Part shown: one piece after another, positions 54,282 to 63,787 of the stretch
Numbering within the stretch: position 1 is the first letter of the stretch
Layout of the letters: the number at the start of each line of letters is the position of its first letter
Source: Alcaligenes faecalis
GTDB lineage: Bacteria; Pseudomonadota; Gammaproteobacteria; Burkholderiales; Burkholderiaceae_B
NCBI RefSeq assembly: GCF_009497775.1
Contig: NZ_CP031012.1
Coordinates: 1,922,001 to 1,986,000 of the forward strand
Direction: 5' to 3'
DNA length: 64,000 bases
Translations under genes and position numbers: made by a program
The notes under the pieces: generated by a model
The model's input: only the letters and a program-made list of their open reading frames with translations
Told to the model about the DNA's origin: nothing
Databases searched by the model: none

Positions 54282-55618
54282 TAAGAATGTTGAAGGGGGA
54301 CGGCTTTGGGGGAGCGCTGGCCGACGTGAATGAACAGGTAGTTCAGGACAGCCGCTGTCAGCGCGCCCATGGCAACGCCGTTGGACAAGAGCAAACGCAG
54401 TTGGGAAGGAAGTTGGTCGTAAATGCCGGGCACGACGATGGGCAACAAGCCGACTGCCAGAGCCGTGGCAACGACATACATGGCGGAATGACCGCGCAGG
54501 TCTACCTTGCGCAACATGTCTATGCCCATGGTGCCCACGATGGCAAAGACCACCAGGCCAGTAGCGCCAATGACAGAGGCAGGAATGACGCTGATCAAGG
54601 CGGACAGGGGCGAAAATACGCCAAACATAATCAGGAACAGTCCACCGACGGCTGTGACATAACGGGACCGCACTTGCGTGGCGCGGATGATGCCAATGTT
54701 CTCGCCGCTGGTAATGATCAGCGAGGTTCCGAAAATACCGCCCAGCAAGGAAGCCAGTCCGTCACCACGGATCGTATTGGGGACTTGTGCCTGCTGCTCG
54801 GCCTCGTCTTCCTTGCCCAGAACCTCATTCAGGGCAATGGTCTGGCCAGTGGCTTCCACCATGGAAATCAAGGTGAACAGCAGCAGCGGCAAAGCGGCAA
54901 TCAGATCAAAGTTGGGCGGGCCAAAGGGGAAGGGGGACGGTAGGGCCAGCAGCGGGCCACTGCCCACGCCGCTCAAGCTGATGTCGCCCATCAAGGCAGC
55001 GGACAAGGCACCCACAACCAAGCCTAGCAAAATAGCCAACTGACGGCACATGCCCTTGAGCAAACGGGCAAACAGCACGGTAGATGCAATGGTGATCAGG
55101 GCCAGCAGCAAATTGTCGGTATTGCCGAAATTGGCCGAGCCGGGTGTGCCGGCAATCAGCTTGCCGGAGATCTGCGCCAGGTTGATGGCAACCAGCAGCA
55201 GCATGATGCCGATCACCAGCGAGGGGAAGTAACGCAAGAAGCGTTTGAAGATGGGGACGATCAGAAAGTACAGCAGGGCGGACAGGATCACCGCACCGGA
55301 GGCTGTGGGTAGATCGGTTTGTTGCGCGATCAGAATGAACAAGATAATGGGGGCGCCACCGGGCAACATCACAAAAGGCAGCTTGGCGCCTATACCGGCC
55401 GGGCCGAAGGATTGGATTAAGGTACCTATGCCACAGACCAGAAAAGTGGCGCTAAGCAACTGAGTGGTCAGGGCAGCGTCAAAACCCAGGGCCTTGCTCA
55501 TCAAGAACACAGCCGCGATGGGTGAGGCGGCCATGACCAGTACGTGTTGCAGCCCGAAGGCAATCATGCGCTGCGGGGAATACAGCTCATCCACCTGCGC
55601 AGTGGGTGTGTCTTTCAT
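54281..55618 (-). CDS. NCS2 family nucleobase permease (UraA/XanQ-like)
   Basis: A 445-residue membrane protein with about 12-14 helices. Signature parts: FGLQHVLVMAASPIAAVFL near the N-terminus and NTIRGDGLASLLGGIFGTSLIITSGENIGII, the conserved NCS2 region with the substrate-contacting Glu/Thr positions. It is first in its operon, preceded by AGGAG before the ATG. Substrate: xanthine-, uracil- or related compound. Confidence 0.9.
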   Translation of the reverse strand: MKDTPTAQVDELYSPQRMIAFGLQHVLVMAASPIAAVFLMSKALGFDAALTTQLLSATFLVCGIGTLIQSFGPAGIGAKLPFVMLPGGAPIILFILIAQQTDLPTASGAVILSALLYFLIVPIFKRFLRYFPSLVIGIMLLLVAINLAQISGKLIAGTPGSANFGNTDNLLLALITIASTVLFARLLKGMCRQLAILLGLVVGALSAALMGDISLSGVGSGPLLALPSPFPFGPPNFDLIAALPLLLFTLISMVEATGQTIALNEVLGKEDEAEQQAQVPNTIRGDGLASLLGGIFGTSLIITSGENIGIIRATQVRSRYVTAVGGLFLIMFGVFSPLSALISVIPASVIGATGLVVFAIVGTMGIDMLRKVDLRGHSAMYVVATALAVGLLPIVVPGIYDQLPSQLRLLLSNGVAMGALTAAVLNYLFIHVGQRSPKAVPLQHS

Positions 55619-55691
55619 CAGTGTCTCCTGTGCTGCGTTGTCAGGTTCGCAAGAGCCTGCCGCAGTCCTTTAGGTTTTTATCGAATTTATG

Positions 55692-55739
55692 AGTAAAACG
55701 ATTTGGTTTTGATTTTATGCTCAACCAAAACGTTTTGGT
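55692..55739. promoter_or_regulatory. Two LacI-type operator palindromes upstream of the NCS2 operon
   Basis: A perfect 16-base palindrome ACCAAAACGTTTTGGT (55724-55739) and a 13/16 match AGTAAAACGATTTGGT (55692-55707), centres 32 bases apart, about three helical turns. The central CG is what LacI-family proteins prefer. They lie 75-120 bases upstream of the permease start on the minus strand, so the LacI-type gene at 51116 is the natural candidate to bind them. Confidence 0.7.
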
Positions 55740-55815
55740 AGTGTATTTATGCTTTGCTCAAAAGTCGATGTGGAAATCAAATAAGGATTATTTCTTTAGG
55801 CTGAAATAGCCTGTT

Positions 55816-55869
55816 GGAGGCAGAGGAGGCAGAGGAGGCAGAGGAGGCAGAGGAGGCAGAGGAGGCAGT
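55816..55869 (+). repeat. Tandem GGAGGCAGA repeat, six copies
   Basis: Five perfect copies of a nonamer and a sixth with the last base changed, between the NCS2 operon promoter and the cupin gene. It would read as Glu-Ala-Glu repeats in one frame, but no start, ribosome site or conserved context supports translation. Likely variable in length. Confidence 0.85.
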
Positions 55870-55988
55870 CAGGCGACCGCTGGAAAGTATCGACGGCAAG
55901 AACAGACGTCGGAAAAGGGCGTGCAGCATTTTTCACCCCTCAGGCAGCCAGTCCCGACCGCCTAAAGGGTGTTTTTACGTAACAGGCT

Positions 55989-56318
55989 TTAATCCACGAT
56001 GTAGAGCTTGGCGCCCGTCTGGGTGGAGGAGCGATGCGGCTCGGCATTGTCGGCCACATGGTAGGACTGTCCTGGTTCCAGGGTGAAACGGCGTCCGTCT
56101 TCCAGTTCGGTATCCAGCTTGCCTTCCAGGCACAGCAACATATGGCCTTTTACACACCAGTGGTCGGCCAGATAGCCGGGGCTGTATTCCACCATGCGTA
56201 CGCGAATGGGACCAAAGTGCTGGGTGCGCCACAGGGCCATGCCTGTTTCGCCTTTGTGTTCAGTGGGGGTAATGTTGGACCAGTTGACGGTGCAAAAGGG
56301 TAAGTTCTGAATATCCAT
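55989..56318 (-). CDS. Cupin-fold protein with DHWC motif
   Basis: A 109-residue single-domain cupin of the group annotated as 'DHCW motif cupin fold protein'; here the motif reads ADHWCVKGHMLLCLEGKL. The usual second cupin motif (RRFTLEPGQSYHVADNAEPHR) is present with its His. Start at 56318 (MDIQNLPFC) fits the family; the frame extends upstream without a site. Function unknown. Confidence 0.75.
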   Translation of the reverse strand: MDIQNLPFCTVNWSNITPTEHKGETGMALWRTQHFGPIRVRMVEYSPGYLADHWCVKGHMLLCLEGKLDTELEDGRRFTLEPGQSYHVADNAEPHRSSTQTGAKLYIVD

Positions 56319-56514
56319 GCTTGCGGCTCGTGAGAAGGAATGATGCCCATAGTAGGCCTGTTTCCAGGGCCTGGTTTGCCCCCTTACCAATTTTTCCTGA
56401 TACAGGCGATTTCAATTTAGAAATTTGCTGACGTCACAAACGCAGAGAGATCAGGAATACTCGCGCTCAACAGGGGCTCGTCATGGCACTTGTACTGACA
56501 AAAAGGGGAAGCGC

Positions 56515-57309
56515 ATGAGTCTGTCTCAATCATTATTATTCGCACGGCACCGTGGACGGTGGAGCGTGCTGGCCGCAGCCTTGTTGCTGGCAGCTTGCAG
56601 CAGTGTGCCTCAACAATTGGCACAGCGTGAGGCGGTCTCGGCGGCTGCCCCGCAAACGGCCTCGACCTTGGGCACGCAATGGGGAGAAGGGCGCGAATCA
56701 CGGGCCTATTCTGTCCAGGCTCAGCGTGTCGAGCCGCAGCGCGACGAGCTGCAATTGGCCTATTCCGATGAACGCAGTATTCGCCAGGCTTTGGGCCAAA
56801 ACCTGGATGCCCAGCGCAGCATCTTGCTGGATCAAGGCAAGGTGGAGTTGTCTGTGCATGATGGGCGCGACACGCCTTTGACGATTTTCAGCAGTATCGG
56901 GCAGAAAAACTATCAGTTGGCGGGCAAGTCAGGCGAGCGTTATGTCCTGGTCTATACCAATCGCAGCGCGACGCCTTATGAAATCATCACCACGGTAGAT
57001 GGTCTGGATGTCTTGTCGGGCAAGCCGGGCAGCCGCAGCCATAATGGCTATCTCTTGCAGGCTGGGGCTGTCTTGCGTATTGAAGGCTTTCGTAAAAGTG
57101 CCGACGAAGTGGCTGCTTTCCGTTTCTCCGGCAAGGACCGGGCTTACGCTGCAAACAGCCTGGCGGGTGACAAACGCAATATCGGTGTAATCGGGACGGT
57201 GCTTTACGAAGTGCGCCCGGTGACGCCGGCTCAACCTGCCGTGCAGTCACCCAATCCTTTTCCTGCTGATAAAGGCAATGGGCAATACGCGCCTCCGCCG
57301 CGGTACTAA
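56515..57309 (+). CDS. Lipoprotein of unknown function
   Basis: A 264-residue lipoprotein: MSLSQSLLFARHRGRWSVLAAALLLAACSS with lipobox Cys (LAAC). The mature protein is strand-rich, with NYQLAGKSGERYVLVYTNRSATPYEIITTVDGLDVLSGKPGS, and ends in Pro-rich sequence. AAAGGGGAA precedes the ATG at 56515. The family is one of those found in many proteobacteria without known role. Confidence 0.7.
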   Translation: MSLSQSLLFARHRGRWSVLAAALLLAACSSVPQQLAQREAVSAAAPQTASTLGTQWGEGRESRAYSVQAQRVEPQRDELQLAYSDERSIRQALGQNLDAQRSILLDQGKVELSVHDGRDTPLTIFSSIGQKNYQLAGKSGERYVLVYTNRSATPYEIITTVDGLDVLSGKPGSRSHNGYLLQAGAVLRIEGFRKSADEVAAFRFSGKDRAYAANSLAGDKRNIGVIGTVLYEVRPVTPAQPAVQSPNPFPADKGNGQYAPPPRY

Positions 57310-57470
57310 GGCTTGATCGCTCCCTTCGTCAAAAGAGCAGTCGAATGTTGATGAAGGGACAAAAGACAATAGCCCAAACGCCAGGGCTCTTAGCGGGAAA
57401 TTACGTGCTTGGAGCCCTGCAATGACTCTGTTAAGGTGTGCCAGGATTAGCCACTTTGCAAGGACAGCCC

Positions 57471-58061
57471 GTGCCGCCAGAGTTGATCCATCCAGAGCAT
57501 TTTGTCCACGTACGCATCATCATCGGCATGGTGCTGGGGATCAGCATTTCCAGACTGATCGTAGGCGTCTCTGAATTCATCCAACATCCCAAAGCCAAGC
57601 GTATCTATCCCATTCATCTGGGATGGGTGCTGTACCTGTTCCTGACGATTATCCATTTTTGGTGGTACGAGTTCAGTCTGGTGAAAGTGCAGGTCTGGTC
57701 CTTTCAGCTGTATTTTTTCCTGATTCTGTATACCTGTGTTTTTGCCATCATGGCGTCCTTGCTGTTTCCGTCCAATATGGAGGAATACCGAGGGTTCGAG
57801 GATTATTTTCAGACCCGGCGGCGTTCGCTTTACGGCTTTTTTGTGCTGATTCAGGTCATGGATCTGATCGATACCGCCATTAAGGGAAAAGAGTACTTCT
57901 TGAAGCTGGGTGTGGAATACCCCGTGCAGCAAGCCGTATTCATTGTCATGGGCCTGACTGCCATGGTGGTGCCCAGCAAGCGCTATCAGGCGGCCTTGGT
58001 GGCGCTGACGATCGTTTATAAAGGGCTGTGGATTTTCCGTTTGTACGACATTTTGAATTGA
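57471..58061 (+). CDS. Multi-pass membrane protein of unknown function
   Basis: A 196-residue protein with about six hydrophobic helices (e.g. IIIGMVLGISISRLIVGV, YFFLILYTCVFAIMASLL, AVFIVMGLTAMVVP). GTG at 57471 is chosen because AAGGA lies seven to eight bases ahead; an upstream GTG at 57438 lacks a site. No family recognised. Confidence 0.65.
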   Translation: MPPELIHPEHFVHVRIIIGMVLGISISRLIVGVSEFIQHPKAKRIYPIHLGWVLYLFLTIIHFWWYEFSLVKVQVWSFQLYFFLILYTCVFAIMASLLFPSNMEEYRGFEDYFQTRRRSLYGFFVLIQVMDLIDTAIKGKEYFLKLGVEYPVQQAVFIVMGLTAMVVPSKRYQAALVALTIVYKGLWIFRLYDILN

Positions 58062-58285
58062 ATCAGCGGCTCCTGTTTCTGGGTTCTATCTGTCTTTAAA
58101 GGTGCAACGGTGTTCTCCGGCTGCGCCTCTCTTTATTTAGCTTGTATGTGTTCATCTTTAGCGCCTACCCGGTCGATCGGTGCATGGATAGGCTATAGGG
58201 CGGCCAAACATCCGCTTTAGCAGATCTGTCATTGAGGCTGGGCTAGAATCGCTTTTTTAGTTGTGTTCTTGGAGATGGTGACGAC

Positions 58286-59212
58286 ATGAGTGGCTCCTTT
58301 ACTTTTGTGGTGATGTTGGCGTTTTTGGCCGTGGTCGTGGTGATGGCTGGGGTCAAAGTTGTGCCTCAGGGCCAGCAATGGACGGTCGAGCGCTTTGGTC
58401 GCTATACCCGCACCCTGACGCCGGGCTTGTCCTTGCTGGTGCCTTTTATGGACCGCGTGGGCCGCAAGCTCAAAATGATGGAATCCGTGCTGGATGTTCC
58501 CTCGCAAAATGTGATTTCCCGCGACAACGTGGCCGTGACGGCTGACGGTGTGGTGTTTTATCGCATTGACAATGCTGCCCAGGCGGCCTATGAAATTGAT
58601 CACCTGGAAATGGCCATTGTGAACCTGACCACCACCAACCTGCGTTCGGTGCTGGGTTCGATGGAACTGGACCACATGCTGTCCAATCGCGAAGTGATTA
58701 ACGATCGCTTGTTGGCGGCGGTGGATGCAGCAACGACACCCTGGGGTGTGAAAGTTACCCGCGTGGAAATCCGTGATTTGAATATGGCGCCTGAGTTGCA
58801 GGAAGCCATGAATCTGCAAATGACGGCAGAGCGTCATCGTCGTGCTGCTGTGACCAAGGCCAGCGGCCAGAAAGAAGCGGAAGTGCTGCAAGCCGAAGGT
58901 GAAAAACAGGCGGCCGTGTTGCGTGCCGAGGGTGAAAAACAATCCGCTATCTTGCGTGCCGAAGCGCGTGAGCGTGAAGCCGAGGCCGAAGCCCGTGCAA
59001 CCCGCGAAGTGTCCGACGCTATCAAGAGCGGTGACATTCAGGCCTTGCAATACTTTGTGGGCCTGAAGTATGTCGAAGCCCTGCGTGATGTGGGTACTGG
59101 CCCCAATAGCAAGCTGGTGCTGATGCCTTTGGAAGCCAGCGGCATTACCGGTGCAGTGGCTGGTGTGACCGAGCTGCTCAAGACCACCGGCAGCAAGCTG
59201 GGACAAGGCTAA
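58286..59212 (+). CDS. qmcA: SPFH/stomatin-like membrane protein (QmcA)
   Basis: A 308-residue protein: one N-terminal membrane helix, then the SPFH domain (VPQGQQWTVERFGRYTRTLTPGLSLLVPFMDRVG) and a long coiled coil with repeats EGEKQAAVLRAEGEKQSAILRAEA. This is the QmcA/HflK-like flotillin-type group that forms membrane rings and works with FtsH-type proteases. GGAG precedes the ATG. It is followed 24 bases later by an NfeD gene, the usual partner. Confidence 0.9.
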   Translation: MSGSFTFVVMLAFLAVVVVMAGVKVVPQGQQWTVERFGRYTRTLTPGLSLLVPFMDRVGRKLKMMESVLDVPSQNVISRDNVAVTADGVVFYRIDNAAQAAYEIDHLEMAIVNLTTTNLRSVLGSMELDHMLSNREVINDRLLAAVDAATTPWGVKVTRVEIRDLNMAPELQEAMNLQMTAERHRRAAVTKASGQKEAEVLQAEGEKQAAVLRAEGEKQSAILRAEAREREAEAEARATREVSDAIKSGDIQALQYFVGLKYVEALRDVGTGPNSKLVLMPLEASGITGAVAGVTELLKTTGSKLGQG

Positions 59213-59235
59213 GCGGACGGCTGGAGGTGTTGATC

Positions 59236-59679
59236 TTGTCATTCATTTTCGATTCCTTTTGGTACTGGCTGGTGTCGGGCGTCGTGCTGATCGCGGCCGA
59301 GGTCGTCATCTCCGGCGTCTATCTGCTGTGGCTGGGCCTGGGCGCCTTGACGGTGGGCTTGTTTGCCGCCGCCTGGCCGGACGCTCCCTCCTGGTTGCAA
59401 TGGCTGATTCTGGCTGTAGCCATGCTGGGCTGGGTGGTTGTCGGTGTGCGTTGGCAACGACGCAGCCGGGCCAATCAGCCTGACATTCTGAATACCGGCT
59501 TGAGCGCCTATGTGGGGGCCCGTGCGCAGGTCAGTGAAAGTTTTGTGAATGGCCGTGGACGTATTCGGCTTAACGATAGTTATTACAGTGCCACAGCGAC
59601 CCAGAATCTGGAGCAGGGCGCTGCGGTTGTGGTCTTGGCGGTGGAAGGCGCCGAAATGCGTGTTCAGGCTGTTGAGTAA
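59236..59679 (+). CDS. NfeD family membrane protein
   Basis: About 147 residues: two to three N-terminal helices (SFWYWLVSGVVLIAAEVVISG, LGLGALTVGLFAAAW) and a C-terminal OB-fold NfeD domain (GARAQVSESFVNGRGRIRLNDSYYSA). It is the short NfeD form that partners with SPFH proteins. GGAGG at 59223-59227 points to TTG at 59236; GTG at 59227 would overlap the site. Confidence 0.85.
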   Translation: MSFIFDSFWYWLVSGVVLIAAEVVISGVYLLWLGLGALTVGLFAAAWPDAPSWLQWLILAVAMLGWVVVGVRWQRRSRANQPDILNTGLSAYVGARAQVSESFVNGRGRIRLNDSYYSATATQNLEQGAAVVVLAVEGAEMRVQAVE

Positions 59680-59702
59680 GACAAATAGCAGGGTGTAGAA
59701 CA

Positions 59703-60461
59703 ATGATGAACAATCGCTACGGCAAGCTGGCTTCTTTGGTGTATCACCTGGACAAGCCAGTAGGACGCTCTTTCGGGGATGTGGAGTACTACCTGGAGCG
59801 CTTGCAGGGCACAAACGGACCGGTTCTGGAGCCCGCAGTAGGCACAGGGCGCATTCTGATTCCCTTGTTGCAGGCGGGGCTGGATATCAGCGGCTTCGAT
59901 CTGTCTCAGGAAATGCTGGATTACTGCCAGCGTGAATTGGGGTTGCGGTCTTTGAAGACGAAGCTTCAACTGGCGGGTTTTACGGATTTCACGGCAGATC
60001 GTCCTTTGGAGGCGATTGTGGTGCCGGCCGGTTCTTTTCAACTGCTGGATTCGTTTGAGCAAGGCATTGCCGCGCTCAGTCGTTTTCACGCCAGCCTGAA
60101 ACCAGGTGGGCGGTTGTTGCTGGATCTGGACCCGGTAGCGGCGATTGTGAATGTGCAGCCAGGTATGCGGACCTGGTCGGCTCCTCCGCACGGGCTGATT
60201 ACCCTTAATGCCACTGCCCTGGGAAAAGATTATTGCGCCCAGGTGACTCGCGAAATGCATCGCTACGAGTTGTGGGAGCACGGTGTCTTGCTGGAAACCC
60301 AGCTGGAACAGTTCTCGCTGCGTTGGTGGGGCGTTCAGGAGCTGCGGATGGCACTGGAACAGCTGGGTTTTGGCGAGATCGTCATCTCCGGCGGGTATCG
60401 GTATGGCAAGACACCGCAGGACACTGACGGAATTATTTCGTTTGAAGCGCGCAAGCTGTAA
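59703..60461 (+). CDS. Class I SAM-dependent methyltransferase
   Basis: A 252-residue methyltransferase. Motif I is visible as VLEPAVGTGRILIPLL, followed by DISGFDLSQEMLDYC (acidic residue binding the ribose of SAM) and LKPGGRLLLDLDPV. Substrate unknown. Starts at 59703 or the next ATG are both possible. Confidence 0.8.
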   Translation: MMNNRYGKLASLVYHLDKPVGRSFGDVEYYLERLQGTNGPVLEPAVGTGRILIPLLQAGLDISGFDLSQEMLDYCQRELGLRSLKTKLQLAGFTDFTADRPLEAIVVPAGSFQLLDSFEQGIAALSRFHASLKPGGRLLLDLDPVAAIVNVQPGMRTWSAPPHGLITLNATALGKDYCAQVTREMHRYELWEHGVLLETQLEQFSLRWWGVQELRMALEQLGFGEIVISGGYRYGKTPQDTDGIISFEARKL

Positions 60462-60537
60462 GACTCCGGCCAGCACTATTACTGGCACTGGGCTTGGTGC
60501 TAGTAATAGTCTTAGTATGGTGGTTTAGGTGGAAACT

Positions 60538-61164
<627 letters not shown>

Positions 61165-61209
61165 TTCGCACACAGTACACTGCAGTACAGAACTTATCCG
61201 GAGAACACG

Positions 61210-61449
61210 ATGAAGAAATGGGGAATCCTGGGATTGGTCGGCGTCTTGTCTGCTTGTGCCAATCAGCCCTCGACACAGCCACCCGTGGGTATTGCCAATC
61301 CGGCCTCGGCTTATTGCGTGGAGAAGGGCGGGCGTTTGGACATCGTAAATACACCGACAGGGCAGGTGGGCATGTGCACCTTGCCGGATGGCACGGTGAT
61401 TGAAGAGTGGGAGCTGATGCGTCGTGACCACCCTTCGGCAAAGTCCTGA
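61210..61449 (+). CDS. DUF333 family small lipoprotein
   Basis: A 79-residue lipoprotein: MKKWGILGLVGVLSACANQ with lipobox Cys, then the DUF333 unit (ANPASAYCVEKGGRL.., GMCTLPDGTVIEEWELMRR). The family is of unknown function and often sits with exported proteins. GGAGAA precedes the ATG. A second such gene starts at 63788. Confidence 0.85.
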   Translation: MKKWGILGLVGVLSACANQPSTQPPVGIANPASAYCVEKGGRLDIVNTPTGQVGMCTLPDGTVIEEWELMRRDHPSAKS

Positions 61450-61459
61450 TGCCAGATAA

Positions 61460-61487
61460 TAAAAGCCAGCTATTTGCTGGCTTTTAT
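61460..61487. terminator. Bidirectional intrinsic terminator
   Basis: AAAAGCCAGC TATTT GCTGGCTTTT between the DUF333 gene and the convergent small gene. Confidence 0.8.
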
Positions 61488-61488
61488 A

Positions 61489-61782
61489 TTAGCGTTCGAT
61501 ACGGACTTCAAAGTAGGCTTCGGACTCGCCCAGATCACGAAAGCCATCGCTCATGGCGCGCGTGGCGGCGGCAATCCATTTCTTGGCCAGGGCAATGTCC
61601 TCCCCGGACAATTCTGTCTCTGCCGTCTCTTCAGCCAGTTGCCACGCTCGATAGGCCTGGACCACGGCCTCCGGGCCTTGCATGACTTTTTCTAAGCTGC
61701 GGCGAAAACGCTCCTCAGCCTCGCGGCGGCCGCGTTCGGTGATATCGGAAGGAGCGTCGTGCAAAGTGATGGTATAGGACAT
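61489..61782 (-). CDS. Small helical protein of unknown function
   Basis: A 97-residue, charged, mostly helical protein (MSYTITLHDAPSDITERGRREAEERFRRSLEK..). Start ATG at 61782; the frame is open upstream to 62001 but that part has no coding look. AAGAAG lies before the ATG. Not recognised. Confidence 0.65.
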   Translation of the reverse strand: MSYTITLHDAPSDITERGRREAEERFRRSLEKVMQGPEAVVQAYRAWQLAEETAETELSGEDIALAKKWIAAATRAMSDGFRDLGESEAYFEVRIER

Positions 61783-62040
61783 GATGCTTCTTTTTGCTGT
61801 ATGGATGAACAGTAATTTAGCACGTCTTTTTATCTTGAGCCAGATTTTTGTGATGTCTGTTGCGTCAACTATTAGCTGGCTTCTCTTACGTCCCCAAACA
61901 GGCTGAAAACTTGCGCGCTGTTGTACGGCTTTGCACGACTCGCCCAGCCCTGATTTTCCACCATAGACTATCTGCTCCAGCCCGTGGGTATACTGCTCCA
62001 AGCAGATTCACGCTCTCTTTTTTCATGGCCGAGGTTCAGG

Positions 62041-62979
62041 GTGCAGCTTGTAGCAATTGGCAGTATTACCGTTGATATTGTGGTCTCAGGCATGCCAGCC
62101 GAGCTGGCGCGTGGCGACAAGCAGGAAGTGGGCTCGATCGATTTGTACCCAGGCGGTGGTGCGCTTAATGCGACGGCCAGCTTTATGGAGCAAGGCGAAT
62201 CGGTTCGGCTTCTGGGGGCGTTGGGTCGAGACGGCCTGGGTGAGCGTTTGCGCGCGCATATCGAGCAACTGGGGATTGATGTCAGCAGCATGCAGATCTG
62301 TCCCGATCAACCTACAGGTAAAGCCATCGTCCTGGTTGAGCCGTCCGGAAGTGCTTCGGTATTGGCCCGACGCGGCGCCAATGCCTGCCTGCGTGTTCAG
62401 GCTCAAGACCTGCAAGCAGACCTGATTTATGTGGCCCCCTTGGCCTTGCAGCCTATGGAAAGTTTGGCGCAAGCCTTGGCGGAAAGAAGTGATACCTCGG
62501 CCTGCCTGGTGGTAAATCCCAGTGTGGCGTGTCTGCAGCATCAAGGTCAGGGATTCAAGCAGGTTTACGCACAAGCCGATGTGCTGGGCTTGAATGCGGT
62601 AGAGGCCCAAATGCTGGCAGGTGTTCAGGATGCCGATATTCAGCTGGAATTATCGATTCAGGAAGCGTGCGAGCTGGCTGCGCGTCTGCAGCATCACCCT
62701 CAACAAGCCTTGTTGATTACCCTGGGTGTGCAGGGGGCAGTGTTGGCTTTCAATGGTCAGCAGTATGCGGAACCTGCGTGCAAGGTGGCGGTGTGCTCAA
62801 CGGTGGGGGCAGGGGATGCGTTTCTGTCCAGCTTTGCCCTGGCCTGGAAAAGGGGCCTGGAGCCGTCAGACGCTTTGAAGCTGGCCAGCCAGGCAGCGGC
62901 GGCACGATTAGGACAGTGGGCGGCCAATACTTTTCCGCCCATGTTCGGGCAAGATGCGGCTGAAGTCCTGACGTTGTAA
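62041..62979 (+). CDS. PfkB family sugar/nucleoside kinase
   Basis: A 312-residue kinase of the ribokinase (PfkB) group. First signature: DLYPGGGALNATASFMEQG and VRLLGALGRDGLGERL. Second: CSTVGAGDAFLSSFALAW, with the catalytic Asp of GAGD. GTG at 62041 is preceded by GAGG and gives the normal N-terminus (VQLVAIGSITVDIVVSG). Substrate (ribose, fructose-like or a nucleoside) cannot be told. Confidence 0.9.
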   Translation: MQLVAIGSITVDIVVSGMPAELARGDKQEVGSIDLYPGGGALNATASFMEQGESVRLLGALGRDGLGERLRAHIEQLGIDVSSMQICPDQPTGKAIVLVEPSGSASVLARRGANACLRVQAQDLQADLIYVAPLALQPMESLAQALAERSDTSACLVVNPSVACLQHQGQGFKQVYAQADVLGLNAVEAQMLAGVQDADIQLELSIQEACELAARLQHHPQQALLITLGVQGAVLAFNGQQYAEPACKVAVCSTVGAGDAFLSSFALAWKRGLEPSDALKLASQAAAARLGQWAANTFPPMFGQDAAEVLTL

Positions 62980-63022
62980 ATACAAAAAGCGCAGCAAAAC
63001 AAATCGCAAGGGGGGAGAGGAT

Positions 63023-63193
63023 ATGGCAGCCACTATCATTATTGTGGGCTTGTATCTGCTGGTGACGGTTCTGCTGGGAGTCACACTCTGTTATACCCGT
63101 CCAAGGACGTGGAAGCGCGATACGGCTTTATTAATGATTACTCCCCTGGCTGTCCCTGTGGTTTACGCCATTTTTACGATGCTCAATGGATAA
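63023..63193 (+). CDS. 56-residue membrane protein
   Basis: ATG at 63023 is preceded by AGGGGGGAGAGG, a very strong ribosome site, and opens a 56-codon frame to TAA at 63191. Two membrane helices (ATIIIVGLYLLVTVLLGVTL and LLMITPLAVPVVYAIFTML) with a positive loop (TRPRTWKRD). Not recognised, but the site and composition make it a likely gene. Confidence 0.65.
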   Translation: MAATIIIVGLYLLVTVLLGVTLCYTRPRTWKRDTALLMITPLAVPVVYAIFTMLNG

Positions 63194-63404
63194 GGCTCCG
63201 GCACAAAACGCATTTTCCAGGTCTTTTATTACGTGTTATGAGCTTTTGCAAAGATTTCTGCCGCAAAAGTAAGCTCATGTAGCCCAATCCTAGTCTTTGT
63301 GTCGCCTCTGTGTCGGATCTTGACAATCGTTGACTTCATGTTCTGAATGTGGCCCGTTACCATAGTCTCAAGCTTGTTTTAGTTGGGACTTTGGGATGTA
63401 CGCC

Positions 63405-63512
63405 ATGATTAATGCCTCGAATCTGATCGATTATGTGCCTATGGTATTAATGCTGGCTGGCTGCGGTATTTTGGGCTTTATTTTGTTGTCTTTCTGGCTG
63501 CATCGCTCTTGA
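63405..63512 (+). CDS. Possible 35-residue membrane peptide
   Basis: ATG at 63405 (or 63396) opens a short frame with one membrane helix (VPMVLMLAGCGILGFILLSFWL) ending in HRS and TGA. The ribosome site is weak (TTTGGGA). May be a real small membrane protein of the kind that modulates larger complexes, or chance. The stretch 63,513-63,787 that follows shows nothing else convincing. Confidence 0.35.
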   Translation: MINASNLIDYVPMVLMLAGCGILGFILLSFWLHRS

Positions 63513-63787
63513 TCTACGCCTAGCCTTGTTGTGCTTTGCAATAAAGCACCTGTATTTACGCTTGATTTCAGTGCCATCTTTTACCTGACGTGTTGCTTTT
63601 GCTGCACGCTTGCCTTCGCACACTTTTCATATCAAACAAGTGTAGTAAGCTATTTCCACGATCTGTTTCGCGACCAGCGCTTGATGGTTTTTTCAACCTT
63701 GCGCTAACAGCAGACGCGGCCTGGACAGTCTTCATCTCGAATGATTTGTCAGGCATCAGCAAACATCAGGTCAAGGAGAAGGAAATC

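Noticed and set aside
55814..56086. Open frame encoding Glu-Ala-Glu repeats
   Set aside because: Consists mostly of the nonamer array plus antisense of the cupin gene; no start context.
63568..63762. 64-codon minus-strand open frame near the end
   Set aside because: No ribosome site or family signal; composition does not look coding.
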